A stretch of 64,000 nt of DNA from Rhodococcus sp. IEGM 1381 (GTDB lineage: Bacteria; Actinomycetota; Actinomycetes; Mycobacteriales; Mycobacteriaceae). The notes below the pieces were generated by a model. It searched no databases, was not told the origin of the DNA, and saw nothing but the letters and a program-made list of their open reading frames with translations. The stretch lies in NCBI RefSeq assembly GCF_030056795.1, contig NZ_JASHKQ010000001.1:124001-188000 (forward strand). The letters run 5' to 3'. The position numbers and the translations under genes were made by a program. Of this stretch, positions 44,098-54,326 are shown piece by piece. Numbering within the stretch: the stretch's first letter is position 1; the number at the start of each line of letters is the position of its first letter.

Positions 44098-45804
44098 TCA
44101 GCTCACCCCGGCACGCACGTCCGGTGCCCCGAGTCGGGCTGCATCGGCAGTGTCGTCATCAGGCTGCTGCTGCGAATCCCGTTCTGCCAGAACACGAAGC
44201 CGATAGTGCTCGATCTCCTCGGCAACGTGCTGGTCGTCCCATCCCAGGATAGGTGCCACCAGCCGGGCCACCTCGTCGGCGGCCGCTTCACCACGATCGG
44301 GAACCTCGATGGAGATGCGGGTACGACGCGTCAGAATATCTTCGAGGTGCCGCGCGCCTTCATGACTCGCGGCATAGACGGCCTCGGCTTTCAGGTACTC
44401 CGGTGCACTCTCGAGAGGTTTGCCGAGCTCGGGATCGGCGTCGATGAGATCCAACAACTCACCCATCAGAGTGCCGTACCGACCCAGCAGATGCTCGACG
44501 CGTGAGACGCGCATCCCCGTGCGTTCGGCCGTGAGAGCACGGGAGTTGAACGCCCCGAGGTAACCGTCGGCACCGACGAGGGGAATGTCCTCGGTGACGC
44601 ACTTCGGTACCGTCCGCTCGAGCCCGTGCACCGCGGCATCGACTGCATCCTTGGCCATCACGCGGTAGGTGGTGTACTTGCCACCCGCGATGACGGTCAG
44701 TCCGCGGACTGGGCTCGACACCGCATGCTCCCGGGAAAGGGTGCTGGTGGAATCGGATTCGCCGAACAACAACGGACGCAGACCTGCGTAGACCCCGACG
44801 ACGTCGGTCCGGTCCAGCGGATCGGCCAGCAGCTTGTTCACATGTCCGAGGATGTAGTCGATGTCGCTCTGGCTCGCGGCCGGGTGAGCCAGATCGAGCT
44901 TCCAGTCGGTATCGGTGGTACCGATGATCCAGTGACTGCCCCACGGGATGACGAACAGCAGGCTCTTCTCGGTACGCGTGATGATTCCGGTGGCACTGTT
45001 GATGCGATTGCGTGGCACCACCAGGTGCACACCCTTGGACGCGCGAACCTGGAATTGTCCACGCCCACCGACCATCTGCTGAATCTCGTCGGTCCAGACA
45101 CCCGCAGCATTGATGACCTGCTTGGCCCGCACCTCGAAGGAGCGGCCCGTTTCGAGGTCGCTCGCCACGACGCCGACAACCTTGTCGTCCTCTCTGAGGA
45201 ACCCCGTGACGCGAGTGCTGTTGGCGCACAATGCACCATAGGCTGCCGCGGTGCGAGCGAGCATCATCGTGTGCCGTGCGTCGTCGACCTGACCCTCGTA
45301 GAACTTCACCGACCCGCGAATAGCCGAGCGCTTGCCGGACGGGAAGGACTCGAGAGTCTTCTTCTTGCCGAGATGCTTGTGGTGGCTCGGAACACCGCGT
45401 CCGGCACCCATGACGTCGTACACGCCGATGCCGAGCCCTACGTACGGACGGTCGATCACCTTCTCCAGCGGATAGATGAACGGCACCGGACGAGCGAGGT
45501 GCGGGCACAGCTTGTTCAGTACCAGCGAACGCTCCTTCAGCGCCTCGAACACCAACGCGAAGTTGAACTGTTCGAGATAGCGAAGACCGCCGTGGAAGAG
45601 CTTGCTGGAGCGGCTTGACGTACCGGCCGCGTAGTCACGCGCTTCGAGCAGGCCCACCTTCAACCCGCGGGTCACTGCGTCCAACGCTGTTCCCGCGCCG
45701 ACGACGCCGCCGCCGATCACCAGGATGTCGAGCTCTTCCGACTCCATCCTCGCCAGCGCATCCGTGCGCGACTGCGGACTCAAAGCCGTTGTGGTGGAAC
45801 TCAT
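44098..45804 (-). CDS. glpD: Glycerol-3-phosphate dehydrogenase (FAD)
   Basis: 568 aa. FAD motif [79 protein letters not shown] and [11 protein letters not shown]. Oxidises glycerol-3-phosphate to dihydroxyacetone phosphate at the membrane. Last gene of glpF-glpK-glpD, overlapping glpK by 4 bp (ATGA). Confidence 0.95.
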   Translation of the reverse strand: MSSTTTALSPQSRTDALARMESEELDILVIGGGVVGAGTALDAVTRGLKVGLLEARDYAAGTSSRSSKLFHGGLRYLEQFNFALVFEALKERSLVLNKLCPHLARPVPFIYPLEKVIDRPYVGLGIGVYDVMGAGRGVPSHHKHLGKKKTLESFPSGKRSAIRGSVKFYEGQVDDARHTMMLARTAAAYGALCANSTRVTGFLREDDKVVGVVASDLETGRSFEVRAKQVINAAGVWTDEIQQMVGGRGQFQVRASKGVHLVVPRNRINSATGIITRTEKSLLFVIPWGSHWIIGTTDTDWKLDLAHPAASQSDIDYILGHVNKLLADPLDRTDVVGVYAGLRPLLFGESDSTSTLSREHAVSSPVRGLTVIAGGKYTTYRVMAKDAVDAAVHGLERTVPKCVTEDIPLVGADGYLGAFNSRALTAERTGMRVSRVEHLLGRYGTLMGELLDLIDADPELGKPLESAPEYLKAEAVYAASHEGARHLEDILTRRTRISIEVPDRGEAAADEVARLVAPILGWDDQHVAEEIEHYRLRVLAERDSQQQPDDDTADAARLGAPDVRAGVS

Positions 45805-47318
45805 TCTTCATCAACCCAATCGAGAGTACGTGTTACTGCCTTCTTCCAGCCGGCGTACAACTTCGCCCGCTGGTCTTCGTCCATGGACGGGGTCCATGTC
45901 TTGTCCTCGGCCCAGTTCTGGCGAATATCGTCTTCGCTCTCCCAATAGCCTACGGCCAGCCCGGCGGCGTAAGCCGCTCCGAGAGCAGTGGTTTCGGCCA
46001 CGACGGGCCGCACCACATCGACGTTAAGGATGTCGGACTGGAACTGCATCAGCAGCTCGTTGACGACCATTCCGCCGTCGACCTTGAGTACTTCGAGATC
46101 GACACCGGAGTCGGCGTTCATCGCCTCGATCACCTCACGCGTCTGATATGCGGTGGCTTCGAGGACGGCACGGGCCAGGTGGCCCTTGTTGACGAACCGC
46201 GTCAATCCCACGATGGCACCGCGGGCATCCGAGCGCCAGTGCGGAGCGAAGAGTCCGGAGAACGCGGGCACGAAGTACGCGCCGCCGTTGTCGTCCACCG
46301 AACGTGCGTCGGTCTCGATGTCCGCGGCGGAGGAGATCATTCCCAGGTTGTCGCGCAGCCACTGCACGAGCGAGCCCGTCACGGCGATGGAACCTTCGAG
46401 CGCGTACACCGTCGGCTGGTCGCCGATCTTGTAGCAGACCGTGGTCAGCAGGCCGTTCTTGCTCATGACCTTTTCGGTGCCGGTGTTGAGCAGCACGAAA
46501 TTGCCTGTGCCGTAGGTGTTCTTGGCCTCACCTGGAGACAGGCAGGCCTGTCCGAAGGTGGCTGCCTGCTGATCGCCCAGGATGCCGGAGATCGGCACTC
46601 CACTGAACGGTCCGCGCTCACGACCGGTGCCGTACACCTCGGAGCTCGAGCGGATCTCGGGCATCATCGACATCGGGATGTCCATGTCGGCGCAAATGCT
46701 CTCGTCCCACTGCAGGGTGTCCAGGTCCATCAGCAGGGTGCGCGAGGCATTGGTCGGATCGGTGTAGTGCAACCCGCCGTCGACACCGCCGGTCATGTTC
46801 CACAGCACCCAGGTGTCCATGTTGCCGAAACACAGTTCTCCCGCTTCGGCTTTCGCCCGAGCACCGTCGACGTTGTCGAGGATCCACTTGATCTTCGGGC
46901 CGGAGAAGTAGGTGGCCAAGGGCAGTCCGGTCTTGGCGGTGTACTTGTTGGCGTCGCCGCCGCCCAGCGCCGTGGCGATGCGATCGGTACGGGTGTCCTG
47001 CCAGACGATGGCGTTGTAGATGGGCTTGCCCGTCTCGCGTTCCCACACGAGCGCCGTCTCACGCTGGTTGGTGATACCGACTGCGGCGATGTCCTCGCGC
47101 GTCAGGTCCGCTGCGGCCATGGCACCGGCCGCGACGGCGCGCACGTTGTCCCAGATCTCCGACGCGTCGTGCTCGACCCAGCCGGCCTGAGGAAAGATCT
47201 GCTTGTGTTCCTTCTGATCGACGGCGACGACGGTGCCCGCGTGATCGAAGATCATGCAGCGTGAAGACGTGGTTCCCTGATCGATCGCGGCGACGTACTT
47301 TCCTGCGAACTCGCTCAT
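45801..47318 (-). CDS. glpK: Glycerol kinase
   Basis: 505 aa, FGGY family. [19 protein letters not shown] at the start, [46 protein letters not shown], and [20 protein letters not shown]. Phosphorylates glycerol with ATP. ATGA overlaps join it to glpF upstream and glpD downstream. Confidence 0.96.
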   Translation of the reverse strand: MSEFAGKYVAAIDQGTTSSRCMIFDHAGTVVAVDQKEHKQIFPQAGWVEHDASEIWDNVRAVAAGAMAAADLTREDIAAVGITNQRETALVWERETGKPIYNAIVWQDTRTDRIATALGGGDANKYTAKTGLPLATYFSGPKIKWILDNVDGARAKAEAGELCFGNMDTWVLWNMTGGVDGGLHYTDPTNASRTLLMDLDTLQWDESICADMDIPMSMMPEIRSSSEVYGTGRERGPFSGVPISGILGDQQAATFGQACLSPGEAKNTYGTGNFVLLNTGTEKVMSKNGLLTTVCYKIGDQPTVYALEGSIAVTGSLVQWLRDNLGMISSAADIETDARSVDDNGGAYFVPAFSGLFAPHWRSDARGAIVGLTRFVNKGHLARAVLEATAYQTREVIEAMNADSGVDLEVLKVDGGMVVNELLMQFQSDILNVDVVRPVVAETTALGAAYAAGLAVGYWESEDDIRQNWAEDKTWTPSMDEDQRAKLYAGWKKAVTRTLDWVDEE

Positions 47319-48169
47319 GGCTTTTCTCCTGTGGTCTGGGTGTCGGCTGGGAGTCGAGATGCTGTCTCGGGCGTCGAGCCCTCTTGTTTACGTAGGTTCT
47401 TCCCGATGAGCAGGTCGTACAGGAGTACTCCTATCGGTCCGCCTACGAGAGGTCCGACAATCGGGACCCAGAAGTAGAGGCCGCCGTATTGGTCTCGCCA
47501 TGCTCCACCGTATCCGGTGATGTACGACGCCAGGCGAGGTCCGAAATCTCGGGCCGGATTGATCGCGTAGCCGGCATTGGTCGCCCAGGCGAAGCCGATG
47601 GCGACGACGATGAGGCCCACGATCAGCGGTGCCATATTGGCCATCGGTGCGGTTCCCATCGAATCGGTCACGGCCACAATGAGGAACAGCAGGATCGCAG
47701 TGCCGATGATCTGGTCGATCAGGGCCGAGGACACGCTGACCGGCAGAGTTCCGTTACCGGGAAGCGTGGAGAAGATGGTCTGGGTCGCCGTGGTGTGCCC
47801 TGGGTCCACCGCGTTGATCATGTCGTTGTAGTTCCAGCGCACCAGCAGCGCGGCCACGAAGGCACCTGCGGTCTGCGCGAGAATGTACGGGGCAACCATC
47901 TTCCAGCTGAATCCACGGAAGAGTGCGAACGTGATCGTGACCGCGGGGTTGAGGTGCGCGCCGGTTATGCGACCCGCGACGTAGATGCCGAACATCACGC
48001 CCAGCCCCCATGCCCAGGCAATCGAATCGTGGTCACCGAGACTTCCCGATTCACCCCCCGACACGACCTGCGCGACGACGCCGACGCCGAACAGAATGAG
48101 AATCATGGTTCCGGCGAACTCGGCAGCCATGTGCGCCGGCAGTCCCCATTCCGGTTCCTTACGAGCCAT
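47315..48169 (-). CDS. glpF: Glycerol uptake facilitator (aquaglyceroporin)
   Basis: 284 aa, MIP family with six helices and two half-helices carrying GAHLNPAVT and [13 protein letters not shown] (NPA boxes). The DFGPR continuation with Asp after the second NPA is typical of glycerol channels. ATG at 48169 with GAGG upstream; the in-frame opening beyond it lies in the promoter. First gene of the glp operon. Confidence 0.94.
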   Translation of the reverse strand: MARKEPEWGLPAHMAAEFAGTMILILFGVGVVAQVVSGGESGSLGDHDSIAWAWGLGVMFGIYVAGRITGAHLNPAVTITFALFRGFSWKMVAPYILAQTAGAFVAALLVRWNYNDMINAVDPGHTTATQTIFSTLPGNGTLPVSVSSALIDQIIGTAILLFLIVAVTDSMGTAPMANMAPLIVGLIVVAIGFAWATNAGYAINPARDFGPRLASYITGYGGAWRDQYGGLYFWVPIVGPLVGGPIGVLLYDLLIGKNLRKQEGSTPETASRLPADTQTTGEKP

Positions 48170-48243
48170 TGTGTAGCCTCCGCAAAGTTGGTGATGCACG
48201 CCACATTGCGTGCTGTTTGCCACGCTAGACGTCCTGCACTGCG

Positions 48244-48270
48244 TTGCACAGCTGATGCACATACGTGCAA
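48244..48270. promoter_or_regulatory. Clustered TGCAC operator in glp promoter region
   Basis: TTGCAC (48244), TGCACATACGTGCA (48256-48269, perfect 5-bp arms) and further TGCAC/GTGCT half-sites at 48194-48213 and 48233. They lie between glpF and its divergent SorC-type regulator, which binds as a tetramer and usually needs repeated half-sites. Confidence 0.6.
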
Positions 48271-48291
48271 TTCGGTCGTACACTGGTGCCG

Positions 48292-49275
48292 GTGACGGAC
48301 CCCGACATCACTCCCGAATCCGACCTGCGGACCGGCCACGCCACCCAGGCCGCCCGGCTGTATTACTTCCAGGACATGACGATGGCGGCGATCGGCCGTG
48401 AGCTGGGTGTCTCTCGTTCGACAGTCTCACGGCTGATCACCTTCGCGCGGGCGTCGGGACTGGTGGAAATCAAGATCTCGACACCGCTCGGGCAGGCACC
48501 GCGGATCGAGCGGGCGTTCGCCGATCTGTACGACATCCGTGCACACGTCGTCCCCGTCTCGGAGACGGTGGACGAATTGCAGCGCCTCGATCGTGTCGCC
48601 ACGTTCGCCGGTCGACTGCTGACATCGTTCTTCGAGTCCGACATGGTGATGGGCGTTGCCTGGGGAACCACCGTCAGCGCCGTCAGCCGCAAGCTGGCAC
48701 CCAAGAGAACCCACAACTCGACCGTCGTACAGCTCAACGGGGCAGCAAACACCCGCACCACCGGAGTCTCCTACGCAACCGACATCATCAAAACCTTCGC
48801 CGACGCCTACGGCGCTGTGGCACAGGGTTTTCCGGTTCCGGCATTCTTCGATTACCCCGAGACCCGCCGACACCTGTGGCGTGAACGCAGCATCAAGCGA
48901 GTACTCGAGCTGCAGGATCGGATGAACCTGGCCGTGTTCAGCATCGGCGTCATGAGCGGAGCCGTGCCGAGCCACGTGTACAGCGCCGGCTACCTCGAAC
49001 CCGAGGACGGTGCCGAACTCCGACGTGACGGCGTCGTCGGCGACATCGCCACCGTGTTCCTACGCTCCGACGGCAGTTACGACCGCATAGCGTTGAACGA
49101 CAGGTCCAGCGGGCCGAGCCTCGACCGACTCAAAGCCGTTCCGCGCCGGGTCGCGATCGTGGCCGGGGAATCCAAACTCGACGCTCTCACAGCGGCCCTG
49201 CGCGGTGGTCTGATCACCGATCTGGTGATCGACGACATCAGCGCCGCGAACCTGGTATTGCGCTCACGAATCTGA
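48292..49275 (+). CDS. SorC-family sugar-responsive regulator of the glp operon
   Basis: 327 aa. N-terminal helix-turn-helix (YYFQDMTMAAIGRELGVSRS, TVSRLITFARASGLV), then the SorC sugar-phosphate-binding domain (VMGVAWGTTVSAVSRKLAPK, TVVQLNGAANTRTTGVSY, GDIATVFLRSDGSY, VAIVAGESKLDALTAALRGG). In rhodococci and corynebacteria such proteins respond to phosphorylated intermediates; here the ligand is probably glycerol-3-phosphate (inference from context). GTG at 48292 or 48286. Confidence 0.88.
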   Translation: MTDPDITPESDLRTGHATQAARLYYFQDMTMAAIGRELGVSRSTVSRLITFARASGLVEIKISTPLGQAPRIERAFADLYDIRAHVVPVSETVDELQRLDRVATFAGRLLTSFFESDMVMGVAWGTTVSAVSRKLAPKRTHNSTVVQLNGAANTRTTGVSYATDIIKTFADAYGAVAQGFPVPAFFDYPETRRHLWRERSIKRVLELQDRMNLAVFSIGVMSGAVPSHVYSAGYLEPEDGAELRRDGVVGDIATVFLRSDGSYDRIALNDRSSGPSLDRLKAVPRRVAIVAGESKLDALTAALRGGLITDLVIDDISAANLVLRSRI

Positions 49276-49500
49276 GGTCCTTCCAGCCGGATCGGAGAAC
49301 CGATCACCCCTGCTGTCGGGTGCGCGCATCTGATCCGACCTGAATACGGGCACGCACTCGACAACACGGGCGCGCCCCGAACTGTGATCCACGCCTCACC
49401 TCCAAGCGCTCTGATAGGTGCATCTCGAATTGAGTCTCGGATCAGTAAGTGTGACGCGATGTACCACTAAAGTTCGCGGCATGGTTGACGCTCTCGATCC

Positions 49501-50841
49501 GTGCTTCCCGTGACCGGCACCCCCTTGCCGATGCAGAACCGGCTTCTCGGAATTGCACTCGTGGTCCTCATCGTCGTGTTCGTCGGGTGGAGCGTCACGT
49601 CGTACAACAAGACGTTCGAGGACGTCGTGACCGTCTCCCTGGAGACCGACAGCGTCGGCAACGCCCTCCCCCGCAATGCCGACGTCAAGGTGCGCGGCAT
49701 GATCGTCGGCGAGGTCCGATCGGCGACGACAACCGATGGCGTCGTGACTTCCGAGTTGGCGATCCAGCCGGACATGGCCGAGATGATTCCGTCGAACGCC
49801 ACCGCGCGGCTTCTCCCCAAGACACTGTTCGGCGAGCGGTACGTGTCGCTGATACTCCCGGACGGCGCACCGGCCTCGCCGATCGGTGAGGGCACTGTCC
49901 TCGAGCAAGATCGCAGCGGCAATGCCATCGAGGTGGGGCAGCTGCTCGACGGCCTGTTGCCGTTGCTCCAAGCCGTGCCGCCGCAGGACCTGTCGAACAC
50001 TCTCGGTGCGTTGGCGCAGGGTCTGAGCGGTCGCGGCGAGGAACTCGGTCTCACCATCGACCGCCTGCAGAACATCTTCGCCGGGCTCAACACCGAACTT
50101 CCCGCGATCCAGCAGGATCTGCGCGGTCTCGCAGACTTCTCACAGACTTACTCCGATGCGGCCCCCGAGTTGATCAACGCGCTGGACAATCTGCGGACCA
50201 CCGGCAACACCGTCGTCGAGAAGCGCCCGGCCCTCGAGACGCTCTACTCCTCGGTCACCTCGGCCGCGGGCACCACCGCAGATTTCCTCGACGCCAACTC
50301 CGCCGACGTCATCGGACTGGCCGCGAATTCGCGCGAGGCGCTCGAGGTGTTCGCCGAATTCTCGCCTGCTCTCGGCTGCACCGTCTCACAGTTCGCCGAG
50401 GGTGCCAGGCGCGGCAAGGTCCTGCTCGGCGACGGTGACGAGTATCCCGGCATCAACGTTTCGATGCCGCTGGTCAATCCGAAGGGGCGCTACCTGCCCA
50501 ACCAGGACGAACCGAGACTGTTCGAGCAAAACCGAGGCCCGAGCTGCTACTCGTCCCTCGATCGCTATGCCGGCGAGTACTTCCCCCAGTATCCGGGCGG
50601 TTCACCCAACGACGGCTCGTACCAGGTGCCGACGAGGAACCCCGGCGAGCAGAACATTCCCGTCCTCCCAGCACCACAACTCTCCCCCGTGCCCGCCTCC
50701 TATGCAGGCTCGGTCACCGAGCAGCAGACCTTGGCGGTCATCTACGGCGGAGCCACAGGAATCGAGCCCGATGCTGTGCCGTCCTGGACGACGACGGTCG
50801 GAGCTCCCGCACTCAGAGGAACGCAGGTCACCTTCCAGTAG
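49501..50841 (+). CDS. Orphan MCE-family protein
   Basis: 446 aa. One N-terminal membrane helix (LLGIALVVLIVVFVGWSVTS), then the MCE domain (VSLETDSVGNALPRNADVKV, RGMIVGEVRSA, LLPKTLFGERYVSL) and a long helical region (GQLLDGLLPLLQAVPPQDLS, RGLADFSQTYSDAAPELINA). MCE proteins form lipid-shuttling tubes with YrbE permeases, normally six mce genes in a row. Here no YrbE or other mce gene is adjacent. Start GTG 49501, 49510 or ATG 49531; no clear ribosome site. Confidence 0.85.
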   Translation: MLPVTGTPLPMQNRLLGIALVVLIVVFVGWSVTSYNKTFEDVVTVSLETDSVGNALPRNADVKVRGMIVGEVRSATTTDGVVTSELAIQPDMAEMIPSNATARLLPKTLFGERYVSLILPDGAPASPIGEGTVLEQDRSGNAIEVGQLLDGLLPLLQAVPPQDLSNTLGALAQGLSGRGEELGLTIDRLQNIFAGLNTELPAIQQDLRGLADFSQTYSDAAPELINALDNLRTTGNTVVEKRPALETLYSSVTSAAGTTADFLDANSADVIGLAANSREALEVFAEFSPALGCTVSQFAEGARRGKVLLGDGDEYPGINVSMPLVNPKGRYLPNQDEPRLFEQNRGPSCYSSLDRYAGEYFPQYPGGSPNDGSYQVPTRNPGEQNIPVLPAPQLSPVPASYAGSVTEQQTLAVIYGGATGIEPDAVPSWTTTVGAPALRGTQVTFQ

Positions 50842-50907
50842 TCCCTACTGATTGAATGGTGCGCAACCCCGTCGACGAGCGCGGCGGGTAACGATTCAGG
50901 AGTACAT

Positions 50908-51264
50908 ATGTCTGCCGATACGAACGCCGGGTTCTCGATTCAATCCAGCAACGATGGCCGAGTAGCCGTCGTTGCGGTGTCCGGCGAACTCGATATCACC
51001 ACCGCACCGGCTCTCGCCACCGCCATCCAAGGGCAGATCGAGTCCACGCCCTCGGCCTTGATCATCGATCTGTCCGCCGTCTCGTTCCTGGCCTCGGCCG
51101 CGATGACCGTGCTGGCAACGACGCAGCAAGATCACGGAGACACAGTGGCATTCTCGGTCGTCGCCGACGGACCGACCACCAGCCGTCCGATCAAACTGAT
51201 GGGCCTGGACCAGGAATTCGCACTGCATGCCGACCTAGCGTCAGCGCGCGCTGCTCTCGACTGA
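50908..51264 (+). CDS. STAS-domain anti-sigma factor antagonist (RsbV-like)
   Basis: 118 aa. STAS fold: VAVVAVSGELDITTAPALAT, LIIDLSAVSFLASAAMTVLA, VADGPTTSRPIKLMGLDQEF. The serine in FLASAAM sits where RsbV/SpoIIAA is phosphorylated. ATG preceded by AGGAG. Convergent with the PP2C gene (24-bp overlap), whose product is a candidate phosphatase for it. Confidence 0.88.
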   Translation: MSADTNAGFSIQSSNDGRVAVVAVSGELDITTAPALATAIQGQIESTPSALIIDLSAVSFLASAAMTVLATTQQDHGDTVAFSVVADGPTTSRPIKLMGLDQEFALHADLASARAALD

Positions 51265-52389
51265 CGAGACTCCCAATGCCATGACCGCCGCGTCGTCGAC
51301 CAGACCGTCGCCGAAGCTGTCGAGCAGTTTCCGCAAATGGTCGATCAGAACGGCCGGCGCTGCGGGAGCATGCTCGGACGCGAAATCCAGCAGTGCGCCG
51401 TCGTCGTCGTAACGACCTGTGTCCACCCGGGCCTCGGTGAGGCCGTCTGTGTAGAGCATCAGGGTGTCGCCGGGATCCAGCGTCACTGTGGCCGATACGA
51501 AGCGCGCGTTGCGGAGAATTCCCACCAGCTGGCCGCCGGTCATGAGTACGTAGTGCGCGCTGCCATCGGCCCGAATCACCAACGGCGGCGGATGGCCGCC
51601 ACTGGCCATGCACACCTCGAATCCCTCGGCGCAGCGGCTGAGAACACCGAACACCGCCGTACAGAACTGCGCGTTGCTCTCGCGAAATTCTTGACGCAGA
51701 ACCGAATCCAGGTTGTGCAGCACTGCCACCGGATCGTGGTCGTATACCGCAGCTGCGCGCAACGTGTACCGCGTCAGCGATGTGACGGCTGCGGCCGACG
51801 CGCCTTTTCCGCACACGTCGCCGAGGAAGAATCCCCACCGGTCGTCCGAGAGCGGAAACAGATCGTAGAAATCGCCGCCCACCTCGTCGCTCGACGCCGC
51901 ATGGTAGTGAGCAGCTGCGGTCATTCCCGACGGCGGTAGCAGACTCGGCGGCAACAGCGACCGCTGCAGTGTTTTCGCGAGTAGTTCTGCCCGCGTGCGG
52001 GATTCGAGCAGTTCCCGCTCGTAGGTGCGTCGATCCCTGGCATCGAGCGCAGTGATACGGATCAGCACCGGCGTGCCGGACTCGTCGGTCTTGACGTTCG
52101 CGGTCATGAACACCGGTAGCCGACGACGATCCGACGTCACGAAATCCAACGCGATGCCGTCGAGCTGGCCGTACATCCGCAGAATGGGGCCGAAGTGCGT
52201 CTCGTAGTGAATGCGTCCACCAGCGGTGAGCAGCTCGGTGAAATCCATGCCGATCAACGCGTCGACGTCGAAACCGAGCCAACCCGCCAGCGTCGCGTTG
52301 AGTCTCGCGATCCGCATGTCGGGATAGACCGACAGGTAACCGCACGGCGCGTTCTCGTAGAGATCCTCTATGTCGAGTTCGTTGATCAC
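51241..52389 (-). CDS. PAS-PP2C phosphatase (RsbP-like)
   Basis: 382 aa. N-terminal PAS domain (residues 5-120: LYENAPCGYLSVYPDMRIAR, LNATLAGWLGFDVDALIGMD), short coiled linker (ERELLESRTRAELLAKTLQR), then SpoIIE-type PP2C with the metal ligands SSDEVGGDFYDLF, FFLGDVCGKG and LYTDGLTEA. The layout matches RsbP, which dephosphorylates a STAS protein under energy stress. ATGA-coupled to an RsbQ-like hydrolase upstream. Confidence 0.88.
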   Translation of the reverse strand: MINELDIEDLYENAPCGYLSVYPDMRIARLNATLAGWLGFDVDALIGMDFTELLTAGGRIHYETHFGPILRMYGQLDGIALDFVTSDRRRLPVFMTANVKTDESGTPVLIRITALDARDRRTYERELLESRTRAELLAKTLQRSLLPPSLLPPSGMTAAAHYHAASSDEVGGDFYDLFPLSDDRWGFFLGDVCGKGASAAAVTSLTRYTLRAAAVYDHDPVAVLHNLDSVLRQEFRESNAQFCTAVFGVLSRCAEGFEVCMASGGHPPPLVIRADGSAHYVLMTGGQLVGILRNARFVSATVTLDPGDTLMLYTDGLTEARVDTGRYDDDGALLDFASEHAPAAPAVLIDHLRKLLDSFGDGLVDDAAVMALGVSSVESSAR

Positions 52390-53192
52390 GACGATCTCAC
52401 GAAAGTCGCAATCGCCTCGGCGGTCTGCTCGGGTTCGGTGACGTGCGGGCAGTGGCCGCTCGCGTCGAGAGTCTTCAGGGTGCTGCCGGCAATGTGTTCG
52501 TGGACGTACCTGCCGACCTGAGGCGGGGCCAGCGAATCCCTGGCGCAGTCGACGATCATCGTGGGCAGGTTCACGCCTGCCAGATCAGCGCGATTGTCGG
52601 ACAGGAAGGTGGTCCGGGCGAACACCCGTGCACACGCCGGGTCTGTTCGGCAGAAGCTCGCGGTCCACATGTTCTCCAGATCCGGCCGATCCGGTGCGTT
52701 CACCACGATCGGCGCCATCGCCGCGGACCAACCCAGATAGTTGCTGTCCAACGATTCGAGCAATTCATCGATGTCCTCGCGGCTGAACCCGCCACGGTAG
52801 TCACCATCGTCGATATAGCGCGGTGACGGCGTCAGGAGAAAGAGCTTGGAAAACCGCTCGGGAGCCGCCTGAACCGCAAGAACACCCATCATCGACGCCA
52901 CCGAGTGACCGACGAACGTGACGTTGCGGAGGTCGAGTTCTTCGACGATCTCGACGATGTCCTGGGCGTAGGCGTCCAACGGCACGTACTTTTCAGCATC
53001 CCAGGCGGCCGAGTCCGACGCTCCTGACCCGACGTGATCGAAGAGCACGACACAAAAGTGTGCCGCCAGGATGTCGGTCACCGAACGCCACAGCGTCTGG
53101 TCGCAGCCGAACCCGTGAGCCAGCATCACCACGGGACCGTCGGCAGCCCCGACGACCCTGACGTTGTTCCTGGTTCGTGCGTTCACCCGCAC
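52386..53192 (-). CDS. RsbQ-like alpha/beta hydrolase
   Basis: 268 aa. VVMLAHGFGCDQTLWRSVTD, VVLFDHVGSGASD, nucleophile Ser97 in FVGHSVASMMG, Asp219-region VDCARDSLAPP, and His247 in SGHCPHVTEP. This is the RsbQ/KAI2 family; in Bacillus subtilis RsbQ is needed to activate RsbP during energy stress. Directly upstream of and overlapping the RsbP-like gene by 4 bp. Confidence 0.88.
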   Translation of the reverse strand: MRVNARTRNNVRVVGAADGPVVMLAHGFGCDQTLWRSVTDILAAHFCVVLFDHVGSGASDSAAWDAEKYVPLDAYAQDIVEIVEELDLRNVTFVGHSVASMMGVLAVQAAPERFSKLFLLTPSPRYIDDGDYRGGFSREDIDELLESLDSNYLGWSAAMAPIVVNAPDRPDLENMWTASFCRTDPACARVFARTTFLSDNRADLAGVNLPTMIVDCARDSLAPPQVGRYVHEHIAGSTLKTLDASGHCPHVTEPEQTAEAIATFVRSS

Positions 53193-53273
53193 AGTCTGTC
53201 ATCTGTCGCCGACAGCGGGGAGTGAGACTGCTCCGACCGGGTATCGCATGTACCTACAGAAACGAGATTCATC

Positions 53274-54326
53274 ATGCGAGTACTGGTCACCGGCGCAACC
53301 GGATACATCGGGTCTCGGCTGATCCCCGTGCTCCTCGAGCAGGGCCACGAGGTCCACGCAGCCATGCGTGACCCCGCGAAGAAGTCGCGCTTCGCATGGG
53401 GTGCCCAGGTCACCGCCGTACATTTCGACCTCGACGAGCACGAGACCTTCGACACCGCGACGGCAAATGTCGACGCCGTCGTCTACCTGGTGCACTCGAT
53501 GGACGAGGGAGACTTCGTCGAGAAAGATCGCCACGCGGCACAGTCCATGGCCGCCGCAGCCGAACGCAACGGCCTGCAGCGGATCGTCTACCTCTCCGGT
53601 CTCATCCCCGACGACGACTCACCGTTGTCGGATCATCTGCGCTCACGACTACAGGTCGAGGAAACGTTCCTCGACAGCTCCGTCGACGCAACCGTGCTGC
53701 GCGCGGCCATCATCCTCGGCTCCGGATCGACGTCCTTCGAGTTGGTTCGACGCATGACCGAGCGACTGCCGCTCACTCCGATACCGACGTGGATGCGTAG
53801 GCAGGTGCAGCCCATCGCCGTCGTCGATGTGGTTGCCATCATCGCTCGCGCCCTCGGCGACACCGCCCGTCCCGGTTCCTTCGACATCGGGGGCACCGAA
53901 ACGATGAGCTACCCGGAACTGCTGCAGGCGTACGGCAGCGTCGCCGGTCTGCGCCGCGCCCAGATTCCGGTCCCGCTGCTGCCGACCGGATTGGTGGGCC
54001 GCGCCGTCGCGATCATCACCGGTATGCCTCCGGGTACGGTGATCTCGTTGGTGGACAGCCTCACTCACGACATGGTGGTACGTCGGGGCAACGCCGCTAC
54101 GGAGGTGTTCGCCGAACCCGATACGACGCCGATGAGCGTCCGAGAAGCCTTGCAGCGTTCCATCACAGTGGTAGCCGACGAGGGTACCGACGCCCACGCC
54201 GATCCCCAGGCGGCCGCCGACACCGATCCCGAGTGGGCCGGTGGCGTCGTCGACATCGTCGATGGGCAGGTGCGGCAACGGCCGTCGGGAATTTTGGGCA
54301 AGGCCCAATTGGGAGCGACTCGCTAG
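53274..54326 (+). CDS. Atypical NAD(P)-binding SDR protein
   Basis: 350 aa. Rossmann motif VLVTGATGYIGSRLIPVLLE at residues 3-22, VVYLVHSMDEGDF, IVYLSGLIPDDDSPLSDHLR, and an NmrA/YesF-like C-terminal half (QPIAVVDVVAIIARAL, GSFDIGGTETMSYPELLQAY). The catalytic YxxxK is absent, as in atypical SDRs; often redox or quinone-related. Four-base convergent overlap with the amidase gene. Confidence 0.85.
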   Translation: MRVLVTGATGYIGSRLIPVLLEQGHEVHAAMRDPAKKSRFAWGAQVTAVHFDLDEHETFDTATANVDAVVYLVHSMDEGDFVEKDRHAAQSMAAAAERNGLQRIVYLSGLIPDDDSPLSDHLRSRLQVEETFLDSSVDATVLRAAIILGSGSTSFELVRRMTERLPLTPIPTWMRRQVQPIAVVDVVAIIARALGDTARPGSFDIGGTETMSYPELLQAYGSVAGLRRAQIPVPLLPTGLVGRAVAIITGMPPGTVISLVDSLTHDMVVRRGNAATEVFAEPDTTPMSVREALQRSITVVADEGTDAHADPQAAADTDPEWAGGVVDIVDGQVRQRPSGILGKAQLGATR

